DNA of 64,000 bases from Arsenophonus sp031446145 (GCA_031446145.1 CP132903.1:558001-622000); one strand, 5' to 3'; positions 40,123-51,165 are shown, counted from the stretch's first letter. Notes: generated by a model from the sequence alone, not told the origin. Numbers and translations: made by a program.

Positions 40123-40986
40123 ATGATTCGTAGTATGACAGCTTTTGTACGATTAGATATAAAAAATGAATGGGGGCATGCAGTTTGGGAACTTCGGTCT
40201 TTGAATCAACGTTATCTTGAAATATGTATTTTTTTGCCTGAATTTTTGCGAAATTTGGAGCCATTGATTCGCAATCGTTTGCGTGAAAGGTTGACAAGAG
40301 GAAAAATAGAATGCAAATTATATTTTGAAATGAATATGGATAAAAAAAATGCATTCATGTTAAATATAAAATTAATGAAAGAATTAATTAATATAGTTAA
40401 TAAAATAAAAAAATATGCTGATATAGGCAACATAAATCCATTAGACATTCTTCGGTGGCCTGGAATTATAGTTAACAAAACACAAAATTTAGATGTTATT
40501 TCTTCTTGTTTATTAGCAGAGTTAGAATCTGCCTTGGATAATTTAATTTATAATCGTGAAAGTGAAGGAAAAAAGTTAAAAGTATTTATTGAAAAACGTT
40601 TGCATGCTGTTTATAAAGAAATAAAAAAAATTCGTTGTCAGATGCCTGAGATTTTAAAGTTACAAAAGCAACGATTATTAAATAAGTTACAAGAAGCACA
40701 GATTCAAATAGATGATAATCGTTTAGCGCAGGAGATAATTATATTGGCTCAACGCATTGATATTAATGAAGAGCTTGATAGAATTGAGGCTCATGTAATA
40801 GAAACGTGTAATGTTTTAAATAAAGATAAAATTGTGGGTCGTCGTTTAGATTTTATAATGCAAGAATTTAATCGTGAAGTAAATACATTAGCTGGAAAAT
40901 CTATTAATCTTGCAGTTACTAACTCTGCAATTGAATTAAAAGTATTAGTAGAACAAATGCGTGAGCAGATTCAAAATATTGAATAA
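40123..40986 (+). CDS. yicC: YicC family endoribonuclease
   Basis: YicC proteins are conserved endoribonucleases; the E. coli protein was implicated in small-RNA turnover, and its physiological role is still thin. Starting at the ATG at 40123 (MIRSMTAFVR) gives 287 residues, as in E. coli; the ATG at 40117 is only two bases past the AAGGA ribosome-binding site and is less likely. LRSLNQRYLE, INPLDILRWPGI and the highly conserved C-terminal VGRRLDFIMQEFNREVNTLAGKS...VT..AIELKVLVEQMREQIQNIE match. The gene is divergent from rph. Confidence 0.94.
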   Translation: MIRSMTAFVRLDIKNEWGHAVWELRSLNQRYLEICIFLPEFLRNLEPLIRNRLRERLTRGKIECKLYFEMNMDKKNAFMLNIKLMKELINIVNKIKKYADIGNINPLDILRWPGIIVNKTQNLDVISSCLLAELESALDNLIYNRESEGKKLKVFIEKRLHAVYKEIKKIRCQMPEILKLQKQRLLNKLQEAQIQIDDNRLAQEIIILAQRIDINEELDRIEAHVIETCNVLNKDKIVGRRLDFIMQEFNREVNTLAGKSINLAVTNSAIELKVLVEQMREQIQNIE

Positions 40987-41580
40987 TTTAGTGTTATTTA
41001 TTTAAGATAATATAAATTTCTTAAAATAAAATTTTTGATTAAATGAATTATTTGTTGATATTTTTTTTAAAAGATGTGTATCTTTTTGAAATATATAAAG
41101 TATTGTATAAAAATTGTCTATCTGAAAATAGATATTAAAAAATATGTAATTTTTATATAAGAAGTAATGAGTGTTTATCAAATAATAAAAAAATTGTAAT
41201 AATTTTATGAGTATATAATTATAGTTATAATATAAATATTGGTTTAATACTTTTTTATAATATAAATATATATATGATATTTTTGTATGTATTTTTAGAA
41301 TTAAAAATGAGATTTAAATCTTATTATATTGTTAGCATTTATTTGATAAGTTATATACGTATAATATTTAAAATATTGTAAAATTATTTTTTAATATATT
41401 TTGAATGAATGTTTTATCATAATATTTAAAAGTATAAATTCATTCTATGAATATATTTTTATTATCTTAGTAATATCATAATTCTCTTTAGAAAAACAAT
41501 AAATTTAATTTATAATAATTATCATAAAATAAATATTCAATGTTATAAATTTAAAATAAATTTTTAGTTTAAAGGACACT
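40987..41580. other. AT-rich spacer before pfkA
   Basis: About 600 bases. E. coli has fieF ahead of pfkA; nothing of it can be read. No gene recognised. Confidence 0.6.
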
Positions 41581-42558
41581 ATGAATAAAACAAAAATAAG
41601 AAAAATTGGTGTTTTAACTAGTGGTGGTGATGCGCCTGGAATGAATGCTGCTATACGTAGTGTCGTGAGGACAGGCCTCTCTGAAGGTCTAGAGATGTAC
41701 GGTATTTATGATGGTTATATGGGACTTTATGAAAATAAAATTAAAAAATTTGATTGTTTTAGTGTTTCGGATATTATTAATCGTGGTGGTACTTTTTTAG
41801 GTTCTGCTCGTTTTCCCGAATTTCGCAATAGCAAAAAAATAAGAGAGCAAGCCATTATTAATACAAAAAAACATGATATTGATGCTTTAGTAATTATTGG
41901 TGGGGATGGTTCTTATAGGGGTGCAAAACAGATTATTACAGCTGGTATTTCTTGTATTGGATTACCTGGAACTATTGACAATGATGTTGCAGGAACTGAT
42001 TATACTATTGGTTATTTTACAGCGTTAGATACGATTGTTGAAGCAATTGATCGTTTGCGTGACACTTCTACTTCTCATAAACGTATTTCGATTGTTGAGA
42101 TAATGGGTCGTCATTGTGGTAATTTGACTTTGTCTGCAGCTATAGCTGGAGGTTGTGAATTTATAGTATTACCAGAAATCCCTTTTTATAAAGAAGAATT
42201 ATTAGAAGAAATTAAATCTGGATTACTAAAAGGAAAACGTCATGCTATCGTAGCTATTACTGAAGATATTTGTGATGTTAATAAATTAGCAAAATATATT
42301 GAAAGAGCAACAAAACATGAAACAAGAGCTACTATTTTAGGTCATATTCAGCGTGGTGGCACTCCAGTAGCTAATGATCGTGTTCTCGCATCTCATATGG
42401 GAGCTTATTCCATACAGTTACTTTTAGAAGGGCATACTGATCGTTGTGTCGGCATTCAGAATGATAAACTTGTTCATCATAATATTATTGATGTAGTAAA
42501 AAATATGAAACGTCAATTTAAAAAGAATTGGTTAGATATGGCAAAAAAACTTTATTAA
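41581..42558 (+). CDS. pfkA: 6-phosphofructokinase PfkA
   Basis: PfkA phosphorylates fructose 6-phosphate to the 1,6-bisphosphate with ATP, the committing step of glycolysis. The product is 325 residues (E. coli 320). Motifs are LTSGGDAPGMNAAIR, IGGDGSYRGA, the catalytic GTIDNDVAGTDYTIG, IVEIMGRHCG and LGHIQRGGTPVANDR. With the PTS genes here, it suggests sugar is taken up and burned by glycolysis. The start has AAAGGA ahead. Confidence 0.97.
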   Translation: MNKTKIRKIGVLTSGGDAPGMNAAIRSVVRTGLSEGLEMYGIYDGYMGLYENKIKKFDCFSVSDIINRGGTFLGSARFPEFRNSKKIREQAIINTKKHDIDALVIIGGDGSYRGAKQIITAGISCIGLPGTIDNDVAGTDYTIGYFTALDTIVEAIDRLRDTSTSHKRISIVEIMGRHCGNLTLSAAIAGGCEFIVLPEIPFYKEELLEEIKSGLLKGKRHAIVAITEDICDVNKLAKYIERATKHETRATILGHIQRGGTPVANDRVLASHMGAYSIQLLLEGHTDRCVGIQNDKLVHHNIIDVVKNMKRQFKKNWLDMAKKLY

Positions 42559-42771
42559 TTTTATTTTTTATATTAAAAAATTGCATTTTTTATTTAAAAA
42601 AAGATAAATTTTGTTTGTTATTTTAGAAAAAAATAAAATTTTTATATTTTAAGTTAAATTAATGATTGGAATAGTTGAATTTTTATATATAAAAATGCTG
42701 AAAACTATCAAAATAGTGATTTTTAATTTTTGTACTATTAATATTATATTAATACAACATTTGCATTATAA

Positions 42772-43353
42772 TTAATAATAGGAGTGATCACCATGCTTAT
42801 GTTCTGTAGAATCTTTGATGCCTTTTAATTCATTTGAGAACATATTTAGTAATTGTTTTTCAATATTTTCTTTTAAGGTAAAATTTGCCATTGTGCAACC
42901 GTTACAGCCCCCTCCAAATTTTAAAATTGCATATCCATCGTGATTGACTTTTATTAGTGAAACGTGTCCCCCGTGTTCTGCTAATTGTGGATTAATTTGG
43001 AATTTTATGACATACTTAATTCTTTCAGTTAATGAAGTGGATTTATCTAAAATTATATTTGTTTTTGCATGTGGTGCTATTATGGTTAGTTGGGATCCTG
43101 TCTGATCTTTTATTAAATCTATTTCTGCTTCTTTTAAAAAAGAAAGGCTAATTTTATCCACGTATGCTGAAAACTTATCAAATTTAAATTCGATATCATT
43201 TTTTTCGATGGTATTTTTTGGATAAAAAGAAACGCCGCATTCAGCAGATGGAGTCCCGGGATTAATGACAAATATGCGAATTTGTGTACCAGGTTCTTTT
43301 TTTTTTAATAGTTTTCTAAAGTGTATTTGTGCTTCTTCTGTAATATTAATCAT
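42772..43353 (-). CDS. nfuA: Fe-S biogenesis protein NfuA
   Basis: NfuA carries [4Fe-4S] clusters to target enzymes, notably under oxidative stress. The product is 193 residues (E. coli 191). An N-terminal degenerate A-type domain (INPGTPSAECGVSFYPK) precedes the C-terminal Nfu domain with GHVSLIKVNHDGYAILKFGGGCNGCTMANFTLK, whose CxxC binds the cluster. In E. coli gntX lies between nfuA and bioH; here the gap is empty. It could serve cluster supply for NrdB/YfaE-type proteins, which is inference. Confidence 0.95.
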   Translation of the reverse strand: MINITEEAQIHFRKLLKKKEPGTQIRIFVINPGTPSAECGVSFYPKNTIEKNDIEFKFDKFSAYVDKISLSFLKEAEIDLIKDQTGSQLTIIAPHAKTNIILDKSTSLTERIKYVIKFQINPQLAEHGGHVSLIKVNHDGYAILKFGGGCNGCTMANFTLKENIEKQLLNMFSNELKGIKDSTEHKHGDHSYY

Positions 43354-43890
43354 AATTTATATTTAGTAATATTTTTATTATATTTTTTAATTATACGATA
43401 TTTTATTTTATTTTTGCAAGTTTTTTAATATAATTCAAGATTAATTTAATCAAAAAAATATTAAAAAATTAGATTTTTTTATTAATAAAAAAGTATTGTA
43501 TTTTGTAATTTTTTTATTTTAATTTTTGTATATTATACAGTATTAATTATTAGATGTATTTTTTTAAATGTAATTATGTTATTAATATAAAAATATTGAA
43601 TAAAAAAATTAATAGATTGTGCTATGTAAAACAAAAACTTTTTGAAGTATTATTAATATTTATACTATTTTTCTAAAATTATTTAGGCATAATAAATATT
43701 ATGGATACAATAATTACTATAAATAATTTTATTTTTTTGAAAATTGTAATAAATTATTGTTCATTTTTTAAAAAAAATATTATATAAAGAAAAAAATAAT
43801 AAATTCATTTTTCATAAAAAAGGATTCATATAAATTTTTCATTTTTATAAATAACAAAGCAATTCATAATGTATTTTAGAGAAAATAAAA
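43354..43890. other. AT-rich spacer at the gntX position
   Basis: 537 bases between nfuA (minus) and bioH (plus). E. coli gntX lies here; I could not read a remnant. Both flanking promoters must be within it. Confidence 0.55.
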
Positions 43891-44667
43891 ATGAGTACAT
43901 TTTTTTGGGAGAAGGTTGGCACAGGAAAGCAAGATATTGTTTTATTACATGGGTGGGGATTAAATTCAGAAGTTTGGAGAACTATTGTTAAAGTAGAATT
44001 TAGTGCGAATTTTTGTTTTCATTTTGTTGATTTGCCAGGTTATGGTCGCAATCATATGTTTCCACCTCTTTCATTAGAAGAAATTACTGAAACTATTTGG
44101 AAACAAGCACCAAAAGATTCTATTTGGTTAGGTTGGTCATTGGGTGGATTAATTGCTAGCATGATTGCATTAAAGCATCCAAAAGAAATCTCTGGCTTAA
44201 TAACAGTAGCTTCTTCTCCTTGTTTTGTTCAGAAAAATAATTGGCCTGGCATTAAATCAATAATTCTTCAAAATTTTGAACAACAATTACGACTTAATTT
44301 TAATAGTACTATTGAACGATTTCTTGAATTACAAATATTAGATACTAATTCAGTGGATGAAGACATAAATTTATTAAAAATATTAATTTTAAAACAACCA
44401 TTGCCTTCATCAGCTGTTTTAAAAAAAGGTTTAAACATTTTACAAAAAACTGATTTAAGAAAATCTTTGTTAACTTTTAAAGGACCTTTTTTGCGTATTT
44501 ATGGAGATCTTGATACTTTAGTACCTAAAAAAATATCATCAATTATAGATAAATGGTTACCAAAATCTTCTTCTATTATTATGAAAAATGCTGCTCATGC
44601 ACCTTTTATTTCTCATCCATATAATTTTGTTAAATTATTGATAGATTTTTCTGATCAATTGAAATAA
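43891..44667 (+). CDS. bioH: Pimeloyl-ACP methyl ester esterase BioH
   Basis: BioH removes the methyl group from pimeloyl-ACP methyl ester, ending the fatty-acid-like stage of biotin synthesis. The product is 258 residues (E. coli 256), an alpha/beta hydrolase. VLLHGWGLN (oxyanion region), the nucleophile elbow GWSLGG (Ser83), the Asp in YGDLDTLVPKK and the His in NAAHAPF form the triad. Other bio genes are not in this window. Its retention in a reduced genome suggests biotin is made, possibly for a host. Confidence 0.95.
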   Translation: MSTFFWEKVGTGKQDIVLLHGWGLNSEVWRTIVKVEFSANFCFHFVDLPGYGRNHMFPPLSLEEITETIWKQAPKDSIWLGWSLGGLIASMIALKHPKEISGLITVASSPCFVQKNNWPGIKSIILQNFEQQLRLNFNSTIERFLELQILDTNSVDEDINLLKILILKQPLPSSAVLKKGLNILQKTDLRKSLLTFKGPFLRIYGDLDTLVPKKISSIIDKWLPKSSSIIMKNAAHAPFISHPYNFVKLLIDFSDQLK

Positions 44668-46010
44668 TAAATATATAAGCAATAATAAATATATGTAATA
44701 TTAATTAAAAAATATTTTTTATAAAACTATTTATAGTGTCCTTTTTAATTATGATAGCTACTTATTATTAAAAACAAAACTCAATATTTTTTAAAACGAT
44801 ATGTAATAACATAATAAAAGTGTTCATGCAAGTATAATGTGCGATATTTTTATAGTTTATAATTACTTACTGTTCGCTTAAAATTAATTTTAATATTTAT
44901 AAAAAATATAAAATATCATTAAAAACAAAATTTAAATATTACATTTTTATATTTTATATAAATTATTTAATAACTGCTATTTTAGAGTTTTTTCTTTGAT
45001 TGTGATCATATAGTTTTAGACGCAATAATCAATAAAATATTATTCATTTTTTTATAAATTTATTTTCCTAAAACTATTAAGCATAATGCATTATTTATTT
45101 ATATTTTGTAAGTTGATGAATATGCTATAAAAAATAATAACTTTAATTTTATGAAAATCTAAATTATTTGTATTGAAAGTCTTTCACTATTTTGCTATAA
45201 ATTTTACTCTAATATAATACTTAATTTATTATAAAGTTTAATGTTTTTGATTGTTTAATATAAAAAAAATTTATTAATAAAATAATAATTAATAACATGC
45301 GATATTAGTATTTTTTTATGTTTTTTTAATGTACCTCTATTAATAAAAAATATATATTTAAAATAAATTGTTTTTGTAATGAAAAAATTGATATTTTTTA
45401 AATACATTAATTATTTTTATTTATTAAAAAATATATAGTATATAGTCATCAAAAATTTTTAAATAAAATTTAATAAAAAATATTTGTATATTAATATATT
45501 TCATATCAAATAATTTAGTAATAAATTTTTGATATTTTGTAGTTATATAGTTAAAAAATTTGTTTATCATGATATTTAAATGATAAGTAAATTAATAAGA
45601 TCTTTATAGGCTAATAAAAATATTTAAAATTTATTTTGTAAAAATTTATTTTATATATTTACTTTTATGCAGTGATTTTTTAGAAAATTTAACATTATAT
45701 TTGTAATAGCCTGCAAAAATTAAACATACATATTATGATTTTTTTTAAACAAATTGTTATTGATTCATTTTGAAGCTTTCATGCTTAAATACATTAGTAT
45801 AATAAAGTTATGATAAATATATCAGTACTATAAATAATTCTAAATATTTAATAATTGGGTCATAAGTAAAACATATATTTTAATGATATTAGAAAGAATC
45901 TTATTATTTTTTTAAAGTTAATAGAAATTAGTTATTATATTAATATCTTTAATTTGTATTTTAAAAATACTTCAATATGTTAATTTTAAAAAATTGCTGT
46001 AGTTAAAAAT
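44668..46010. other. AT-rich gene desert, first part (feo/yhgF/greB position)
   Basis: E. coli has yhgA, feoCBA, yhgF and greB between bioH and ompR. Only 1.3 kb remains and none is readable. A duplicated AATAATAAATATAT stretch follows bioH directly. No promoter, RNA or ORF of note was found. Confidence 0.55.
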
Positions 46011-46755
46011 ATGCAAAACAATCAATAATATTATTATTGCAGATGATATGCATCTAGATATTTTACTTAAACGTTATTTAAATAAATAATAGGTTTTGAA
46101 ATACTATAGTACATCTTATTTATGCTAAGAAAATAGATTCTATTTTAACATATAATATTATTAATTTGATTATATTCAAATTTTAAGGTATTGGAAGATT
46201 TGTTTAGGTAAAGATAATTTATTCTTTATCGTTTAAGAAGTTACAAGAATGTTCTGTAATCATTGTGCTTAAAGGAATATTTGAAAAGTAAATTGTGGAT
46301 TATTAAATTAGAAATTAAAAGTTGATGATTTTTAAAAACCATTTAATTTCAGAAAATTATTAATTTATATTTTGGTAGTATTGCTATGTTAAGTAAATAA
46401 ATTAAACTGTTTATTTGCACAAAATGAAGAAGTTATATATTTTGGTAAGTGTAAATTAAATATAAGTATATAAGAAATATTTCTAAATAATAAAATTAAT
46501 CTTATCAAGAAATGGTAAATTTACAGTTTTTAAAGTTTTTTAGAGTTTTTATTTATCTAAATCTTTATCTTATAAGAAAAATTATGAGTTTTTCTAAAAA
46601 AAATAGGTATCATACTATATAGTAAATGTTTTTTATGGATTTAGAAAATTCTTATTTTTATATCAGATTATTGAGTATGATCTAAGTCATCTGAATTATA
46701 TAACCAATTGAGAAATTTAGGTTCTGTTTTTGTACTAGATTATACTTCATCATAA
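46011..46755 (+). pseudogene. ompR: ompR pseudogene (osmoregulation response regulator)
   Basis: OmpR is the DNA-binding response regulator controlling porins. The span, 745 bases, is close to the 720 of an intact gene. From the ATG at 46011 (MQNN, then a +1 shift) the frame reads NNIIIADDMHLDILLKRYLNK, matching YKILVVDDDMRLRALLERYL with its acidic pocket. At 46321, VDDF-stop-KPFN matches ADDYIPKPFN. At 46426, EEVIYFGKCKLNISI matches EEAVIAFGKFKLNLGT. At 46706-46755 a frame reads LGSVFVLDYTSS then stop, matching LGYVFVPDGSKA stop. Many stops and several frameshifts kill it. E. coli also has ompR near bioH. Confidence 0.9.
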
Positions 46756-47150
46756 ACATTAAATATTAAAATGAAAAATATTTGATGAAATTTATTATTT
46801 GTAATTAATTTATGTGATATCTATTTTATTTTTAGATTCAGTAAAGAACATGATTTTAAAGAAATTATACTATCAATTGGAATTTTTAAAAATTTTTTAT
46901 TTATGAAATAATACACAATTTTTTTTGCTTAATAATTCTATATGTTATTTTTCTTTATGATATTTCCTTTAATCTAATAATAGATTAAAATTTTTTATTT
47001 TGATTTGATATTTTATATAATTTTTTATAAATATTTAAAATAAATAAAATTAAGTTTTTTATGTTTTTTGAGTGTTTTTAAAGTATTTTAATGTGTTTTA
47101 AGATTTCATTGATATAAAGAATTTTATGATATTGTTATTTTATTTATGTA
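46756..47150 (+). pseudogene. envZ: envZ pseudogene (osmosensor kinase), 5' part readable
   Basis: EnvZ is the membrane sensor kinase partnered with OmpR and encoded just after it. At about 46915-47005 one frame reads TIFFA..FYMLFFFMIFPLI, three stops, then IKIFYFD. This matches EnvZ TLLFASL..TYLVVLNFAILPSLQQFNKVLAYE position by position, the stops falling at Q, Q and F. Near 47110-47135, KEFYD..I matches RREIYRELGI. A full-length envZ would run to about 48100, but the kinase half is no longer readable. No function can remain. Confidence 0.75.
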
Positions 47151-48388
47151 TTAAATACATTAATTATTTATATTTTTTTTATTTACAATATATTATAAAT
47201 AAAAAAATTAAAAAAAATAATTTGGATTTATTTTTTATAAAAAATTGTAAAAAATAAAAATATAAACTTTAGCAATTCAATATATTTTTGTTATTTTATT
47301 TATAAATAATAACTAATATTTTTTAAATAAATTATATATGAATTATATTATTTATATAAATTATAAATGTTATTTTCCTAAAATTGATTTTTTATTGCAA
47401 ACATAATAACATATATTATTTTTAAATTCTTAAAAGCAGAAAAATAAAATAATGTATTTTTAATATTAAAGCTGTAAATTAATTATTATTCTATTATTTG
47501 TTAATATTTTTAAGAATATCTTTTTTATTTGCAAGTATTTTAAAAAAAATTTAATTAATTGTTTAATATATAAGATATTTTTTTAGTAAACATATCATTT
47601 TTTAAAAAATAAATTATTTTTTTTAGTATAAAAATACATTTAAAGTAATAATATTAAAAATAATAAATAATAATTTTTGTATATTTTTGTTATAAAAAAA
47701 ACTCTTATTATTTTATAATGTTTTTTTAGATAATAAAGATAAGTTAAAATAACATTAAAATTTTAATATGTTAATTTTTTCATAGTACTTTGATATTTTA
47801 AAATATTTATTTTTAATTCATATAATGTTTTTTAAGAAGTAAATTTAATATAAAATATCATTAAAATAGGTTTTTATAATAAAAATAGAATGATTTTATG
47901 AAATAAAAAACATAAATTATCACATATTTATAAAATAAATTAATATCTGAATCGTATTTTATCAAGAATTATGTAAATATTAATAATTATTAAAAGCATA
48001 TGATTTTTTATAAATTTAAATGCATTTCATGTTTTTTAAATTTTTAATAAAAAGTAATTAAAATATAAAAATATTATTTATATAATTAAGAATACGTTAA
48101 AAAATATTTTCTGTAAATTTTAAGATTTCTTTATGTTAAATATTTTTATATGTATTATTGAAGTATACCATTTCAGAGATTTTTTGATAAAAAGTTTTTA
48201 AAAACACTATTTTGCTAAAATAGTTATTTATAGATTGCACTATTTTGAATTATCCATATTTTGTTAAGCGTCTTTTTGTTTTAAAAAAATATAGAGTTGT
48301 GTATTATTGTATGTCTAGTATGAATTCATGTTTTGATATTTTGTATGTAAATATTATTAAATTTTTAAAATTAGAAGGTAATACTTAA
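47151..48388. other. AT-rich desert, probable eroded envZ 3' half and importer promoter
   Basis: No ORF and no readable H-box or N-box of a histidine kinase. The last 200 bases must hold the promoter for the amino-acid importer; an AGAAGGT ribosome-binding site precedes its ATG. Confidence 0.5.
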
Positions 48389-49213
48389 ATGAGAACTTAT
48401 TTTATTATAATTGTATTATCTGCAATAATAACTTTTTTTAGTAGCTTTTTAAAAGCAGATCGATTAGAAAGTATTAAAAAACTCGGTATCATTCGTATTG
48501 CTGTTTTTGATAGTAATCCACCATTTGGTTTTATTGATCCTAAAAGTAAAAAGATTGTTGGTTATGATGTTGATATTGCGCAAGCTATTGCTAAAGATTT
48601 TGGTGTGAAAGTGTTTTTACGTTCTACTAATCCAGCTAATAGAATAGCATTATTAACATCTGGTAAAGTAGATTTGATTAGTGCTAATTTTACTATTACT
48701 AATGAACGTGCTAAACAAGTTGATTTTTCAATTCCTGATTTTAGAAGCCAACAAAAATTTATTGCACGTAAAGGTGTATTAAAAGAAATTAACGATATTA
48801 TTCCATTGCGTATAGGTGCTGATAAAGGCACAGTACAAGAAATTATACTTCGTGAACGTTATCCACAAACTAAAGTGATATCTTACGACGATACTCCTTT
48901 TGCTTTTGCTGCTTTGCGTAATGGTAATGTACATGCTATTACTCAAGATGATGCTAAATTAATTGGTTTATTAGGTACTTTGCCAGAAACCATAAAAGCA
49001 GATTATGAAATATCATCTTTTAGTATTACATGTGAATATCAAGCATTAGTAGCAGCTAAAGGTGAAAAAAAATTAATTGAAGCTGTAAATAATGCTTTAT
49101 TAAAGTTAGAAAATAATGGTCAGGCAGATATAATTTATAATCGATGGTTTGGATTAAATACTAAAACAGCATTACCTCGTGGTAATTTTAAATTTGCAGT
49201 ATTGAATAAATAA
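48389..49213 (+). CDS. Polar amino-acid ABC transporter, periplasmic binding protein
   Basis: This solute-binding protein captures an amino acid in the periplasm for the two permeases encoded next. The product is 274 residues. A signal peptide covers residues 1 to about 23 (hydrophobic IIIVLSAIITFFSS, then LKA). The mature part is a family-3 binding protein: LGIIRIAVFDSNPPFGFIDPKSKKIVGYDVDIAQAIA, LTSGKVDLISANFTIT.ERAK.VDFSIP and a C-terminal IYNRWFG. The pattern suggests a glutamate/aspartate- or glutamine-type substrate, but specificity cannot be read. I give no symbol because several paralogues look alike. Confidence 0.88.
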   Translation: MRTYFIIIVLSAIITFFSSFLKADRLESIKKLGIIRIAVFDSNPPFGFIDPKSKKIVGYDVDIAQAIAKDFGVKVFLRSTNPANRIALLTSGKVDLISANFTITNERAKQVDFSIPDFRSQQKFIARKGVLKEINDIIPLRIGADKGTVQEIILRERYPQTKVISYDDTPFAFAALRNGNVHAITQDDAKLIGLLGTLPETIKADYEISSFSITCEYQALVAAKGEKKLIEAVNNALLKLENNGQADIIYNRWFGLNTKTALPRGNFKFAVLNK

Positions 49214-49263
49214 TTTTTTTATTGAGTATTAAAAGAATAATTTAATAATGAACAGGTTACAGA

Positions 49264-50022
49264 ATGTTTAATTTTTTTTCTATTAATTCTTTAGAATTTT
49301 TTTTAGGAATTGATTATTTGAATTTAATTTTTCAAGGTTTTCTTGTTACCATTCAAATATCATTGTGTGCAATAATTATTTCAACTTTATTAGGTTTTTT
49401 CTTGGTTTTGATGAAAGAAAGCAAGCTATTTTTTTTGCGGTATTTGATAACTATTTATATGTCTTTATTTCGTAATACACCCTTATTAATACAGCTTTTT
49501 TTTTGGTATTTTGCAGCTATAAATATATTACCTAAGTTTATAATAGAATGGTTAAATACACCGCATCAAATTTCAATTATTGGAGTTCGATTGGTATGGC
49601 CGTCATTTGAATTTTTAGCAGGGATGATTGGATTAATTCTGTACTCTGCTCCTTTTATTGCTGAAGAATTAAAATCTGGTATTTATGCTGTTAAGATTGA
49701 ACAAAAATTTGCAGCATTAGCATTAGGATTTTCCAATTTTCAAGTAATGTATTATATTATTTTTCCTCAAGCATTTAAAATTGCTATACCACTTTTTTTT
49801 AATCAGTATATGAATATTATAAAAAATTCTTCATTAACGATGGCAATAGGTGTAGCTGAACTTTCTTATGTATCTCGTCAAATTGAGAATGAAAATTTTC
49901 AAACATTTTTAGTTTTTGGTATTACAACAATTTTTTATATCATTATCATGATTATTATAGAAATTTTATCACAATGGTATCAAAAGCGCTTCTTAATCAA
50001 GAAATATTCATATGAATTTTGA
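49264..50022 (+). CDS. Polar amino-acid ABC transporter permease 1
   Basis: This inner-membrane channel subunit is 252 residues with about five hydrophobic segments (LCAIIISTLLGFFLVL, FLAGMIGLILYSAPFIAEEL, TTIFYIIIMIIIEILS and others). The GltJ/HisM-type hallmarks SLFRNTPLLIQLFFWYF and the EAA loop FAALALGFSNFQVMYYIIFPQAFKIAIP, where the ATPase docks, are intact, as is KNSSL...IGVAELSY. It overlaps the next permease gene by 11 bases, so the two are translated together and should form a heterodimer. Confidence 0.9.
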   Translation: MFNFFSINSLEFFLGIDYLNLIFQGFLVTIQISLCAIIISTLLGFFLVLMKESKLFFLRYLITIYMSLFRNTPLLIQLFFWYFAAINILPKFIIEWLNTPHQISIIGVRLVWPSFEFLAGMIGLILYSAPFIAEELKSGIYAVKIEQKFAALALGFSNFQVMYYIIFPQAFKIAIPLFFNQYMNIIKNSSLTMAIGVAELSYVSRQIENENFQTFLVFGITTIFYIIIMIIIEILSQWYQKRFLIKKYSYEF

Positions 50023-50695
50023 AGTTATTGTAGATAATTGGCGTTATATTTTATTTGGAACATATCCTGATGGACCTTTAGAAGGTGCAGCGTTAACTCT
50101 TTTAATAAGTTTATTGGCAGGAAGTATATCTATTATTTTAGGAATTATTATTGGGATTTTATTAACAATATTAAGAAGTTTATGGGTAAATTTGTTAGTA
50201 GTTTTTTTATCTTTTTTTCGTTCTATACCGATCATTCTTTTGATGTTTTGGAGTTATTTTTTATTGCCTATTTTATTAGGAACTGATATTCCTGAATTGA
50301 TAACTGTTATTTCTGTTCTAAGTTTGATTAATGCAGCTTATTTAGGATATGTAGTAAAATCAGGTATTGCAGCTATTTCTCAAGGACAATGGCAAGCAGG
50401 CATGTCATTAGGATTTTCAATGTTTGGAGTATTATGGAATATTATATTACCGCAAGTATTACTTATGATGGTTCCATCATTTATTAATCAATTAATTGCT
50501 TTGATCAAAGATACTTCTCTGGCATATATTGTTGGTGTTGCAGAGTTATCATTTTTAGCAACTCAAATAAATAATAGAGAAATGATTTATTCAATGGAAA
50601 TTTTTTTATTTGTTGCTGTTATTTATTTTGTGATGTGTTTCTCACTTGAGATAATAGCAAATTACATGTTATCTAATTTTAAAAAAATACATTAA
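50012..50695 (+). CDS. Polar amino-acid ABC transporter permease 2
   Basis: This is the second channel subunit: 227 residues, GltK-like in length, with about five membrane segments. FFRSIPIILLMFWSYF, the EAA loop QWQAGMSLGFSMFGVLWNIILPQVLLMMVP and IKDTSLAYIVGVAELSFLA are the family signatures. It begins inside the end of permease 1. The usual ATPase gene does not follow: the next 470 bases are non-coding and yfbR comes after (see findings). Confidence 0.9.
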   Translation: MNFEVIVDNWRYILFGTYPDGPLEGAALTLLISLLAGSISIILGIIIGILLTILRSLWVNLLVVFLSFFRSIPIILLMFWSYFLLPILLGTDIPELITVISVLSLINAAYLGYVVKSGIAAISQGQWQAGMSLGFSMFGVLWNIILPQVLLMMVPSFINQLIALIKDTSLAYIVGVAELSFLATQINNREMIYSMEIFLFVAVIYFVMCFSLEIIANYMLSNFKKIH

Positions 50696-51165
50696 AAATT
50701 ATTTAATTGAATTTTTAATATTATAGTGCTAACAAATTAGATTTTTAAAAATGTTAAAAAATATTTATATATTAAAAGAATAAAAAATAAAAAAATTAGT
50801 ATTTTTGTTATTTTAGTAAGTAATGATTAAATTTTTAAGAAAAAAAGAACAATTGTTATGAATAGTTTTTTGATTTTTTGTATAGATTGGTATAATATTT
50901 TTTAATTTTTAATAATAATTAATAATTAATAATAATATAAAAAATATTTTTTTTAAATTATTTATTTTTACATATTTTTTAAATAACTGAAATTGAATTT
51001 TATATGATTTCTAGATGTAATAAATTATAAAAATTAGTTATTTATAAATAATATTAAGATTTATTTACATAAAATATATAAACTTTGTATAAATATGTTT
51101 TTAAAATAAAATTGATTAAAAAATAAATTCAACATTCTTTTTGTAATTTAATACAGGAAAAATAT
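50696..51165. other. AT-rich spacer after the importer genes
   Basis: 470 bases, too short for an ABC ATPase (about 730), with no Walker motif in any frame. No gene recognised. Confidence 0.6.

Noticed and set aside
44663..44693. Short AT duplications after bioH and after rplA (22532-22567)
   Set aside because: These are simple slippage duplications of AT-rich sequence with no structure or coding content.
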